Below are positions 1 to 10,371 of a stretch of 54,009 nt of DNA, one piece after another. How positions within the stretch are numbered: the stretch's first letter is position 1; the number at the start of each line of letters is the position of its first letter. Under the pieces are notes generated by a model. The model ran no database searches. It saw nothing but the letters and a program-made list of their open reading frames with translations, and was not told the DNA's origin. A program made the position numbers and the translations under genes. Source of the stretch: Acrasis kona (lineage: Eukaryota; Heterolobosea; Eutetramitea; Acrasida; Acrasidae); assembly GCA_026419775.2 (NCBI GenBank), contig JAOPGA020001411.1, forward strand, positions 1 through 54,009, written 5' to 3'.

Positions 1-161
1 TTCATTTAGTATGAGTGGATGCATGTTCGTGCTTGATTTTGTATGCTTATTTAATAGTCATTTAATAGTTGATTTGATTTCACAAGCGCATACATGATAT
101 GATCCCAATGGTCTTCAAGTAGAAATCTATTAATACCTGCTGTGTTGAAAACGAGTCAACC

Positions 162-3100
162 ATGAAGAACCGACTGACGGACGAGAAATGCCTTGAATAT
201 ATTTCGCAGTATAGAAAGAGTGCAGAAAATGATGAAAAGCGCTGTTATTTTGAAATGATCAAGGAAAGATTAAATGAAAAGTCGTCACCTGAAGTGGATG
301 ACGAAATGGTCGCAAGTTTTATCAAGAACGAAGGCTTTGGCGATGATAGTGACGACGATGAAGAAATGAATACCGTTGAGAACCAAACACAACGAACAAG
401 TGCGAAAGAAGTTGGACACAATGTTAGAACTTGCCACAATGTTAAAACTTTAAAGAGGAAAACGACGGAATCTGAACAACCATTAATTTTTAACAATGAT
501 TTGAACTCTTTAGGTACACCTCTATATCAAACGAATGAAGACTCTTTCCCGCTTGTTTTTGTTAATCGAGAAGACGAGGCGTTTTACATTGTAGACAATC
601 TCATCTCTTCGTGCCAGACGAGCCACGGGAATCTTGTCTTCATTGCTCAGATGAACGGAACAGGAAAGACTGCGATAGTTGAAAATTTGCTTAACGTCAT
701 GTCAAGGAGCGAGCAATGGGTCGTTCTACAAGAAAAATACAAAAGCATGAGTATTGAATCTCAAAGGCTTTTAAACATCAAGACAAGCATGCGAATTAAT
801 TTGCTCATGACAAGGATGGAGATCAAACAATCTGGTATGATTTTGCTCATCTACCTAATTATAATGCTTTATAGAAAACGTTGGTGAAAGACGGAGAGCA
901 CTAGTTGATTTTCTGCTCGAGACGTTGGATGAAGTTGGAATTCGAGTAGAACTTGATTGTGAGGCCAACCACACAATCTATGGAGTTGTCGAGTGCTTAA
1001 CCGACCAATACCCACATTTAAACTTTTTATTCCATTGGGACGAGTTGGAAGCTTACACCAAAATGAAACCTGGACCAAACAATCCACAAGATCAATTATC
1101 TTCATTCTATGAATTTTGGGAATTCCTGGTCCCCACATTGAGGCATCCGAAAGTATACCACATTTGCACGTCAAAAGACCCAGCCTTCGCCTTGATTGGA
1201 CTGGGATTCTTGAGTTTACGGGATGGGATATCGGTTTCACCTAGTCAAAATCGTGCAGTCTATTTGAAATCTCTCTCAATTGATCACATCCGCCAAATAT
1301 GTAATGACTCAGTTGTGAGGCGCAATCAACAAATTAAGACTATTATCGAGTTTTTGTATGATCGTGGTCTGAAACAAGAGGATTATAAATTTTTCCTTGA
1401 AAATGTCAAATTGAGGACTGGAGGGTTTCCAAGAATGATTCGGTACGCTTTGATGGTGTGTTGTGAGAATTATGATAAAGATATATCTCTCAATTCAGAG
1501 AGTAACATTTTAGAAGCTCTGGATGGTGTAGTTTACAAAAAAGTTCGCGAGCTTTGCAAGTTGGAACTTAACATTAAATCAATCTGCCAGCCATTTGTTC
1601 GCCTTGTTATGTTGATGGCATCAATAGGTATTTCTGTTGACAAGGATTACAAAATCATTATCAACAGTCGTGAACTACCAATTGTTCGATTATTTGCCAT
1701 CACTGGTGTGTTCACTGAACCAGAAGGACAGGATCGACTGAAAGTAGTGATTCCAAAGTACATGTCTATGGTTTACAACAATTTGTATAGCCATCCAAGT
1801 CAATTATCTCATGGACTGATTGGTACAAATCTAGCAGTTGATCAGGGTACAGCGTTTGAGATGGTATTTGTTATATCTCTAATGTGTAGGATTCATGAGT
1901 CGAGCATCATTGGTGTCAATAACACATGGGGTGAATTGGTGCCCTTGTTCAATGATTCACTCATTGTTGGAGATTTAAAGGTGAATCTGTCACGAGAAAG
2001 TGATTTTATTAGGCAGCTACCAAAGGTATCAAAACAAGGTGACCCTGGCATGTCACATCAGATGCTACAGAAAATTCAATCCCATGGTTGGAGCCAAACT
2101 GTTCAAAAGTTCGCATTCGTCCAGATATTTAATTTATTGTTGCCTCCTGGATACATTGGAATACCAGCCAAAATGTCGGGCTCCTGTGATAGTTTTGTGA
2201 AGGCAGCGGAACTTGTGACCATCGGTAATGCAGTCAAGTTTGAAAAAATAACAACCTTGTCTACCGTTAAAGAAGAGATTGAAAAAGGCAGAATTATAAT
2301 TCAGGTCAATAACCAAATGCAGTTCGTATTGGTCGTTTTTTGTTTAGAGTTTGAAGAAAACATTAGCCGTCATCTTGTAAACGATAGACTCACTCTGACT
2401 GCTGGTCGATGGTTTTTTGGTAAAGACGAAATGGAAAATTATGATTGTTCTGTCTCTTATCGATCACTTCCAGAAATGACTGCTGATGACATGGATGATA
2501 AAATTGAACACCAGTGTAAAGATGTGGATAAAAAACATTTAATGATTGAGATACCAGAGCGCATGGAAGTGATTCTTGTGCATCGCAAGGCAGTGAGTGA
2601 AGTAGTGGGACAAGAGAATTTGGATACCATAATTCAAGAGTTGAAGAATAAAGTGACAAACAAGCAGCTTAGTGATCGCATAATGAGAGTTATGGAGTTT
2701 ATCACACCTGGTATACGAGANGGAGTAATAAAGTATACTACTCCGAGCGTTGATGCTATGAACAAAATTCACAACAATGATCGTAAGTCATACATGAAAT
2801 ATCCTGCTGATATCATAGTCGGTGGTCATAATGTGATTGATCAATTGATGCAGAATTTCAATCAAATAACCATCAAGAAGACTCAAGAACAGTTGCAACA
2901 AAAAGAGTGTAAGTCACACACAGCACACAAAAGTACTCAACATGTTATTGTAGTGGGTGGAGCGAAGAGTGCGGGTAGTCAGGAGCAACAGACTCAAGAA
3001 CAAAAGCGAGCATGTGATGAGTTGAAAAAGTTGAACAGAGCTGGCTTGAGAGAGTGGTTAAAGCAGAGGCAATTGTCTGAAAATGCCATTGAAGCATTGT

Positions 3101-3231
3101 ATAAAGAAGAGTACAACGGTGCAGGGCTTTTAACTGTCAATAAAGACGATTTAAAGAAATATTTGAGGGGTGGAGCTGTCGCAAGCATTGTGGCAATTTT
3201 CAAGGAAGAACTTGGACTGGAACTCAAGTAA
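162..3231 (+). CDS. Crinkler/RHS-type P-loop NTPase with C-terminal SAM-like module (gene 1)
   Basis: Three exons fit one 994-residue protein: 162-834, 875-2908 and 2954-3231. The start is the ATG in ACCATGAAG. The N-terminus is acidic (DDSDDDEE near residue 65). A Walker A loop NGTGKT lies near residue 165 and a Walker B-like segment FLFHWDELEA near residue 275, the arrangement of Crinkler/RHS effector NTPases, a family known from oomycetes, fungi and trypanosomes and proposed to derive from transposons. A segment near residues 550-655 (AFEMVF, then GSCDSF) may be a diverged restriction-endonuclease-like domain; this is inference. After the repeated intron at 2909-2953 the last exon encodes a helical module (about residues 920-994) resembling a SAM domain, LREWLKQRQLSENAIEALY then NKDDLKKYL. 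One unresolved base (N) sits at 2721. The family name rests on motif and layout only; the actual function in this organism is unknown. Confidence 0.7.
835..874 (+). other. 40-base spliceosomal intron of Crinkler-type gene 1
   Basis: It begins GTATGA, ends TTTATAG, and contains CTAATTATAAT as a possible branch region. Removing it joins two long open frames exactly (G + AA). It has no similarity to the repeated intron found further down the same gene, so that repeat is not simply the general intron type of this gene. Confidence 0.8.
2909..2953 (+). repeat. Repeated 45-base intron, copy 1
   Basis: It starts GTAAGTCACACACAGCAC and ends CATGTTATTGTAG, and lies in phase 1 between the body and the SAM-like module of gene 1. 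By eye it is identical to the copies at 6653-6697 and 42933-42977. It is a multiple of three and has no stop in the host frame, so retention would only add 15 residues (KSHTAHKSTQHVIVV). Confidence 0.85.
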
Positions 3232-3656
3232 CTTCGCCGGAGGAGAGATTGGGGAAGTAGAACATTTCTTTTTCGCTCCTCGCTATACAACATTGTTCTA
3301 AAAACATCGCACCCTTCATTGTTCTTATATTGTCTTCGCTTATATTAATTATCTCATGTATCCCCAACACATAATTTATTCTTTGTAAAAATTGAGCTAT
3401 CGAACTGCATCTACTTCACCGAATGCTCTTGACATTGTCCTGTTGATGAGTTAGAATGTTGTTGTGAAATGAAAACTACCTCTCCAATCACATTGTGTAA
3501 TAAATAATCGTATAGACTGGTATAATAAGTACACGGTGTTACACGATCAATAAGCTTAGTTCACAATCTATCCCTTTTATACTGTGACCGGAGTTCCTCG
3601 GATGCACACGTGCATTCTTGAATTGCACTGCAAGTATGTATTGTAACTCGTTCTGA
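3232..3656. other. Intergenic stretch after gene 1
   Basis: About 425 bases between gene 1 and an acidic reverse-strand frame. It is AT-rich with AATAAAT-like tracts near 3500 that could serve polyadenylation. I see no gene, tRNA or repeat in it. Confidence 0.5.
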
Positions 3657-3901
3657 TTACAACACATTGTTCGTTTCTGTCCTTGTTGGTGATGGTGGCG
3701 AGAAGCATTGAACTACAGTAGTGTCCGTCGAAATAATTATGTTCTCAGCGTCGTCCTCGACCTCGTCGTCATCCAAATCGAAGTTGGAGTTTAAAGTAGA
3801 ACCATCGTAATCGACAACATCTTGCTGAATATAATCGAAGTGGATCATTCAAGTCTCCATCTTCATCCTCTTTGTCGTCAAAGTTCCCACGTTCATCTTC
3901 C
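3657..3901 (-). other. Acidic reverse-strand coding-like relic
   Basis: The reverse strand carries a highly acidic frame (for example FDLDDDEVEDDAENII) and, just upstream in another frame, a second acidic run (NFDDKEDEDGD). The composition resembles the acidic N-terminal region of Crinkler-type gene 1, but I see no alignable similarity. It may be a decayed N-terminal piece or chance. Product unknown. Confidence 0.2.
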
Positions 3902-4079
3902 ATTTCTTTTGAACAACAACTCGTTCGATCTATGGTCCACCACATTATAACACATGTATCGACTCATTTCCGTATACATTAGGTCTGTCTTAAAATGAAA
4001 CCACGGGATGCCAACACTATTTTATTGTAACGAATATTGGTTGACCAGGGTTTGTGAAATGAGTTCCTGAACTGAAGAT

Positions 4080-6957
4080 TTGACTGTTAAAATTTTGGAG
4101 GATGGAGACGTCCAACTCCCAGCTAATATACAAGATCTCGTATTGAAACATCCACTTCAGTTTAAAGATAGAGAAGACATAATCATCAGGATTTTGTTCC
4201 TTTTAATTACAAACTATACTTCTCTCAGAGATCATGGACCTGACAATTCAAGAAGCGAACGAACTGCGATCGTGTTAGACCAGCTATACGGTACTGGTAA
4301 GACTTATCTCGGGCAAAATCTACTTGGAGATAGAGGTATATGTAGATTGAAAGATGAATTCAACAGACGGCACCCAGGATACGAAGACGAAATTGAACGA
4401 CTTGAAAAATCGACGAAAATCTTCATCACTGCATTGGAAACGACGGATAAAGAATCAATTAAAGAACAAGTGTATGGAAGTATTATATCGGAAGTAGATG
4501 AATCTTCAGCATTACAGGAGCACAGTATCGGAAACATAACAAAGTGTTTAAAAAATAAAACAGTTTACGTCTTTGTGGACGAAGTGTGTCATTCCTTAGA
4601 AAAGACCAGAGTATACAAATACACTTTGAATGAGATTGCCGAGCAAGTGACAAATAAAGCTCACAGTTGCATGTTTACGTTTGTTCTTGCGGGAAGAAAA
4701 ACATATGCAAAGAAAGCTATGATCAAGGGGTCCAGTTACAAATCTACTATTATCACCATTCCCACACTTCCAGAGCATGCCTCTAACGAACTTGTTGATG
4801 ATTTACTTGATAAATACAAACAATTAGAATTGGAAGATGTAGCACATTTCAAGGATCTACTGTATCAAAACTCGCATGGAATGGAGTGAAAACGTGCGAC
4901 ATGTTGGAAGCACTCAAAAATGTTCCCTTGTTTCACACCGAAAACCCTGATGGAACAAGCAAAATTGTGGCCTGTAAGTATGTTTGGGAGGCTTTGAATT
5001 TGCTCTTGGATGAATATCCTACAATATTTGGGACAAGAATTTTTAACATCATTCCCGAGAATGTTCCGGTGATAGATGTTGCCGAGCTCTTGGAACAGGT
5101 CACTTCCACTAGACTGCTTCACAAAGTTTGTTCTTGCATTCGTAATAAATTGAATCGAACCAGGAGCGAAGTATTTCATTTTTTGAGAGATACTTTCTCC
5201 GATAAAATACTAGTACGAAAGAATCCTGAATTAATTATGGCGCCCAAGGTTACGAGCTCTGCGAAAGCTCTACCAAGCGATGTTAATTTGAGTGGTATCA
5301 ACAATCTGGCGACATTAAGCGCAGAACAGTTTCCAGAGATCATAAAGCTTCTCGATAATTATTATCATTTGCAGATGCGAGACAAATCCAACAGTAGTGA
5401 TCTATACGAATGTAATACGCATGAGAAGGTACTTGAGGGATATGAGTGCAAGTCAGGTAGACAGATTATTGATTTCGAGAGTTTACATGTGCACTTGGCC
5501 AAGTTGAACGCTCCAGAAGGATGGAAGTCTATTATGATCATGGTTGCAATGGAAACGACCAATATATTGGAGAGTATGTGCAGCACAAGTGGTAGCATGC
5601 TTTTTGGTGAGGGAACCTATTATAAAGCAACATTTGGCAATAGCACTCTGCTCTTTGTATCGGAACCACCAGTAGAGAAACTACAAATTCATAATGACGC
5701 GGACGAGAACGAAGCCGAGAATAGAATTGAACAATTACGCAAATATCAAGAAGATCAAATAAATGATGCAACCATTAAGACTTTAAGCGATCAGAGTGAA
5801 CAAGAGGAGGAGGCAAGAAATAAAAAAGTTAAAAAAGCAAATAAAAAGGGGGCACGTAAACCAAACAGCGCTAAAAACGAAGACCTACCTATGATCTTCT
5901 CACACATGATTATGCCTAATGGTCAGATTCTCCAACTAAAATCTAAAACTCGGATGTCTGCTTCTCGGGGCACTATTAAGATTACTGTTAATGCACATGA
6001 CTACACTTACGCCTTAGTGGAAGGAATTACACCACAGATTAATCAAACCGTGTTTCATACATCCGACAAACCCGTGATGATGATACCAAAAAACAGTCAA
6101 ATTGTCGTTTTAGGGAAAAGAATGATGAATGAATTATTGGGAGAAGAGAACTATATTGCAGAATTTGGTTCGGCTACTCAACAAGACAAAAAGATGGGGT
6201 ACATCGGCGATATAGCATCGCGCATTGATCCTGATGTGTCTGCAGGAAAACATTCTGAAAATCGCAGGCGAGGTAGAGATGAACAGGATCTTGACGATAC
6301 TGGTCGGGAGAAAAAGAGAATGAAGAGTAAGTTACGAAACACCACAAAAGTACTCAACATGTTATTGTAGTGGGTGGTGGAGGTCAGAGTGCGGTTGGTC
6401 AGCAACAGGGTACCATTACCATCAAGAATGGACAAAACAATTTGATCACACCAGAGGTGATTCTATTGCCCAGCACAAATGCAGAATTGAGGGAATTGAT
6501 CAAGACCAAGTATGACTTTACAGATGTATTTGTCATTAGCAACGAGCAGCTTTGTTTGTTGAATGACATCAGCGTTATCAGATCAGGTGCAACTATTTTG
6601 GCATTTGCTAGTCAAGCGATCTTGGATGAAATCAGACAGGGACAGAATCAAAGTAAGTCACACACAGCACACAAAAGTACTCAACATGTTATTGTAGTGG
6701 CGGTTTCATTTTATGTTCTAAAGAATAATGACGAAGAGTCTATAATAGTTGAACTTGACCAAAGTCCTTCTGACATTGAAGATTTTAAACAGAAAGTTGT
6801 TGAACATTTGTCGAAAGAGGACGTTGGTGAATGGGATACTAACGAACAGATTGAAAAGATTTCCTTATCACCACAAGGCAAATTTAATGCTATGGTGGCG
6901 AAGCACCCAGCAGGAAAGACATTCAAAATTATAACCAAGATTCCAGGGGATAATTAG
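4080..6957 (+). CDS. Crinkler/RHS-type NTPase with two C-terminal modules (gene 2), apparently broken or mis-called
   Basis: A P-loop YGTGKTYLG lies near the start of the readable part and a Walker B VYVFVDEVC about 95 residues later. A long middle region follows, then a basic linker (NRRRGRDEQDLDD, EKKRMK) that could be a nuclear localisation signal. Two copies of the repeated intron (6327-6370 and 6653-6697) then separate two C-terminal modules: 6371-6652, opening with a GGGGQ hinge and beta-grasp/ubiquitin-like in look, and 6698-6957, about 86 residues starting MAVSFYVLKNND. The body is carried by two overlapping frames, so it looks broken about once, unless the consensus is wrong there. 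No convincing ATG is visible at the 5' end; the true start may lie in an unseen upstream exon. Treated as a possibly dead effector-type gene. Confidence 0.55.
6327..6370 (+). repeat. Repeated intron, copy 2 (44 bases, diverged 5' half)
   Basis: It begins GTAAGTTACGAAACACC and shares the whole 3' half, from CACAAAAGTACTCAAC to TTATTGTAG, with the 45-base copies. It is 44 bases, not a multiple of three, and read through it reaches a stop at its own TAG. This copy therefore has to be removed for the downstream module to be translated, which is the best evidence that the family is intronic and not a coding repeat. Phase 1, A|TG at the joint. Confidence 0.85.
6653..6697 (+). repeat. Repeated 45-base intron, copy 3
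   Basis: By eye identical to the copies at 2909 and 42933. Phase 1. It separates the two C-terminal modules of gene 2, so the exon between it and copy 2 (6371-6652, 282 bases) is a symmetric 1-1 exon. The joint recreates ATG followed by GCG. Confidence 0.85.
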
Positions 6958-7447
6958 AGTTGAAACAGCTCTTCGCAAGATTGCAAGGCAAACTATGGAA
7001 TAAAAAATGTTTGGGATATCAAATAAGTTTATATCTCTTAGACTGCCATCTGGGTATTGGTGCCCAAAATATATTTTGGTTTCAATCTACTTTTTATATA
7101 CAGTTCGCAGTAACACAGCGTACTTACTTATTCTCATATCCTCTACATTTCCAAAGCATGTGCCGCCAATTTGGAATTTGGTGATCCAAATAAATATTTA
7201 TTTATTTATTTATTTTCAACATAAGAATCAATTCTGTTCGTATGTTGGGACTGATTTTCAACTAGATTCCTGGACTATATCAAAATTTATTTCAAATAGC
7301 AGTGCAGTCAACAACGCAAGAGGAAGCGAAGATTGCCATCTTAGGTCTTATTAGATCTAATAAATACCTAAAAGAGATACATCATCAACACTTTAACCTA
7401 AGGCCCTAGATGATAGTAGATTCTCAACTAGTGCTACGGTGGAAATA
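6958..7447. other. AT-rich intergenic stretch
   Basis: About 490 bases between gene 2 and the next coding-like segment, including a TTTA microsatellite near 7196-7213. Short forward frames here lack codon bias or known motifs. I see no gene. Confidence 0.5.
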
Positions 7448-7767
7448 ATGATGGATCTGTTCTCGAACCTTCCAGACTTACAAGAAGATGATGAAAACGA
7501 TTTCCAAGTTCATCAAATTGTTTTGATAAATTATGTTCATTTAGCGAAGATATTGCTGAGAATAGAGGTAAGGTTTAACTTGTTTTTGTACAGTCGAGGC
7601 TTGTTGTTTTTTGTTTCATTAGTTCCAATTATTTTAACTACGTATTTGAACGTTTCACCACTTCATCTTCCAAGTGTAATCGCAGATTTATAAATTTTGG
7701 CGCAGAATTGATTTTGTAAGGTCATCTGTAGGCGGCACAAAACATACGTTAGGTTGGAAATGCGAGT
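7448..7767 (+). other. Possible small two-exon gene upstream of the kinesin relative
   Basis: An ATG at 7448 opens an acidic frame (MMDLFSNLPDLQEDDENDF) that runs to a good splice donor GTAAGG at 7568. A CGCAG acceptor at 7681-7685 would join a basic exon (YKFWRRIDFVRSSVGG) ending at 7767. The intron would be 118 bases, long for this genome, and the last exon would overlap the first codons of the next gene. Product unrecognised; it may instead be a 5' leader of the neighbouring gene. Confidence 0.25.
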
Positions 7768-10351
7768 AGTTGTCAGGATATATCCAGAGTACTCAAACAA
7801 TAAGCAGCCAAACTATTTTTACGAAGCTACAGACTTGGAGCACTTCACTGTGTATGAGTCCAATGTTCGTTCCAATGGAAAAGAATATTTTGTAGACCAC
7901 ATCTATGACCAAAGGTGTTCACAATTCGATTTGTTTTCTAAAGAAGTATCTCCTCTTTTAAAAGATGTTATAGCTTCCGGAAGGGATTGCCATTTAATTC
8001 TAATGGGCCATCCATCCGGCGGTAGAAAGTTCACATTGAGCGGTCCTACTGAGTATCCCGGTATATTATTTCGTACATTTGAAAACATTTTCGCAAACAC
8101 TAGTCAACATCCAGACTGTAAAGTTTTTTTTTCTTGCCTACAAATTGATAGAGAGATACTGCGCGATGGATTACAACCCACAACTACAAGTACAGATAAT
8201 TCTGTTAGACTTCGAGATGATCCTAAAAGAGGCATCATACCGGAGGGCATAACGAGTGTTCAAGTACGTAACGTGCAAGCTGGTTTAGAAGCGTTTGCAG
8301 AAACCAGCGAGAGGTTAGGAAACACAAATGTAGATTCTCACATTGTAATATACATAACAGTGGAGAGAACACCAACTGTTGGTTCCCAACAAAAGAAAAA
8401 AGTCGGTTGTCTTACAATCACGTTACTTGGAACCATACCGCTCATCACCACCCAGTCCGATTTGGATTTTAGATTGAATGGTAACAACACCTTGAACAAC
8501 AAAACGCACTGGATTACCTATCTGAATCATTGTATGGATATGTTAGAATCGAAATCACCGAGCTTCGCTTTTCACAAATCAAAACTCACGATGCACCTAC
8601 GAGATGGGTTGAATGGCGGAAAGAAAACGCTGGTCATAAATACTTTGTCGCCATATCTCGAAAATCATAGAAGTGCGTCTGCAAACTTACTTCTCTGTCA
8701 CAAATTAAAAATGTGCACTCCAGAATTCGACACTTCCAAATTGAATCACTCTTCTCATCAAACCAAAACTTCAACAACACTAAATAGATCAACCAAATCA
8801 TTCCAAACACCTCAAAAGCAACATCAACAGCCAACACAAGCTCAGCAGGACATTGAATCTGAATTCTTAAGACTTCATCAACAATACATGCACAAGCAAC
8901 AGCTATTCCACCAAACTCAAAATAACAGCATGAACGCCAGTAATAACTCATTATATGGATCAATAACAGATTTAACCAGTGATTCCATCGAGCAACCTGT
9001 TTTAAATCGCTCTGCCATCAACCATACTCAATCAAAGGTGCTGAACGCTACAGCAGCTGCCAATAAAAATGCAAAAGTGCAGCAACAGCTAAACAAACCT
9101 CAAGCTGCTTCCCAATTACAAGCTAAAAAATCAATCGTAAAGCAATCTTTAAAGCAGAGTGCTCAAGCTAGATCTGAGTCTCCTGATTCAATCAAAAAAA
9201 CGACCCGTGAAGTGAACATGTTACGTTCAGAAAATAATGAGCTTTCTAATAAAGTAAGAGATTTGGAAGCGAAATTAAAATCTTCGCAAAAGAAACAATC
9301 ACTCATTTACAAACAACAACAAGAACAAATAGATTCGTTCATCCATCAACAACATAAGAGTGTGACCCAATCTTCTAATGAACAACAACAGATCGTTCCT
9401 TCTGCCAAGAGCTCCGGAAAAAACACAAGTAGCAACAAAAGGAGCATCAGCGCAGGAAGACAACGTGAGTCGGACGGTTATTCGAACACGCCACACAAGA
9501 GTCAAAATAGTGAGCTTGAGCGGTATAAGGATGTCATGGAATCATCCATTAGAAAATTAACAGATAAGATTAAATCACTAGAATACAGTAATTCCGCTCT
9601 CATGAAGGAGATAAATAAGAAGGACAACATGTTGTTACGGTTCAAGGCCAGTCAAAGAGATGTAAACGCTCCTTCTACACTTGCTAACAAGCAATTACAA
9701 AAGAGCTATGACGACTTGTCTGATAAGCTCAGACTATCAAACAAGAAGGTGGACGTCTTGTTAAGTGAGAAGAAGGTGTGGCAAGACCAGAGGCAGCTAC
9801 TGGAGAAACAAGTTCTGGTTCTGAAACAATTATCTGGAACTGACCAATCTACGATTCAGGAGGATGACGAGGTTGACAATCAATCGGAGTTTGCTCGGAG
9901 TTACAACGATGACTCCGACAACATAACCATCTCAGTGTCCAGCATACATGGAGGAATTAATGAAGACAGAAACCTTATCTCAGACAACCATTCAGATATA
10001 AACGACGAAGATAATTCCGACTATTACATTCAACCCACACAAAGTGATTGTGAATATGGAGAGGAAGGTAGCTATACAAATAGGGATGACGACTTACAGA
10101 GTGAACATGGGACGACAACAAGCGGAGGATATGATTATGATCCACAAAGAGATGAAACAGATGTTGAATCAGCTTATGAAGATGATGAGGAAGACGAAGA
10201 TCACATGCAGAGATTGCAGTTTGAATTAAACATGACCAAACAGAAATTAGCACAAGCTCTCCAACAAAACCAATTGACTAGTAATCATTCAAGCAAGATG
10301 GTAAAAGATTATAGCGTCGGTACAATACCACCCTTTGTAAAGAAGAATTAA
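7760..10351 (+). CDS. Kinesin-like protein with a degenerate motor domain
   Basis: An uninterrupted frame of 863 residues from ATG 7760 (MRVVVRIYP). The first 310 or so residues follow the kinesin motor fold: MRVVVRIYP for the first strand, a P-loop position GHPSGGRKFTLSG, NTNVDSHIVI at switch I, LTITLLGT at switch II, and FAFHKSKLTMHLRDGLNGG then TLVINTLSP matching the SKLTxLL...SLGG helix region. The catalytic GxxxxGK[ST] is lost, switch II has lost the DLAGSE core, and switch I is altered. I infer no ATP-driven motility, as in pseudo-kinesins such as Smy1 or Costal2. The tail is Gln/Ser-rich, has coiled-coil stretches (about residues 485-510 and 600-690) and an acidic region near 790-830. 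Its stop is only 20 bases from the stop of the converging gene. Confidence 0.75.
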   Translation: MRVVVRIYPEYSNNKQPNYFYEATDLEHFTVYESNVRSNGKEYFVDHIYDQRCSQFDLFSKEVSPLLKDVIASGRDCHLILMGHPSGGRKFTLSGPTEYPGILFRTFENIFANTSQHPDCKVFFSCLQIDREILRDGLQPTTTSTDNSVRLRDDPKRGIIPEGITSVQVRNVQAGLEAFAETSERLGNTNVDSHIVIYITVERTPTVGSQQKKKVGCLTITLLGTIPLITTQSDLDFRLNGNNTLNNKTHWITYLNHCMDMLESKSPSFAFHKSKLTMHLRDGLNGGKKTLVINTLSPYLENHRSASANLLLCHKLKMCTPEFDTSKLNHSSHQTKTSTTLNRSTKSFQTPQKQHQQPTQAQQDIESEFLRLHQQYMHKQQLFHQTQNNSMNASNNSLYGSITDLTSDSIEQPVLNRSAINHTQSKVLNATAAANKNAKVQQQLNKPQAASQLQAKKSIVKQSLKQSAQARSESPDSIKKTTREVNMLRSENNELSNKVRDLEAKLKSSQKKQSLIYKQQQEQIDSFIHQQHKSVTQSSNEQQQIVPSAKSSGKNTSSNKRSISAGRQRESDGYSNTPHKSQNSELERYKDVMESSIRKLTDKIKSLEYSNSALMKEINKKDNMLLRFKASQRDVNAPSTLANKQLQKSYDDLSDKLRLSNKKVDVLLSEKKVWQDQRQLLEKQVLVLKQLSGTDQSTIQEDDEVDNQSEFARSYNDDSDNITISVSSIHGGINEDRNLISDNHSDINDEDNSDYYIQPTQSDCEYGEEGSYTNRDDDLQSEHGTTTSGGYDYDPQRDETDVESAYEDDEEDEDHMQRLQFELNMTKQKLAQALQQNQLTSNHSSKMVKDYSVGTIPPFVKKN

Positions 10352-10371
10352 AATGTTATAAATTATTTAGT

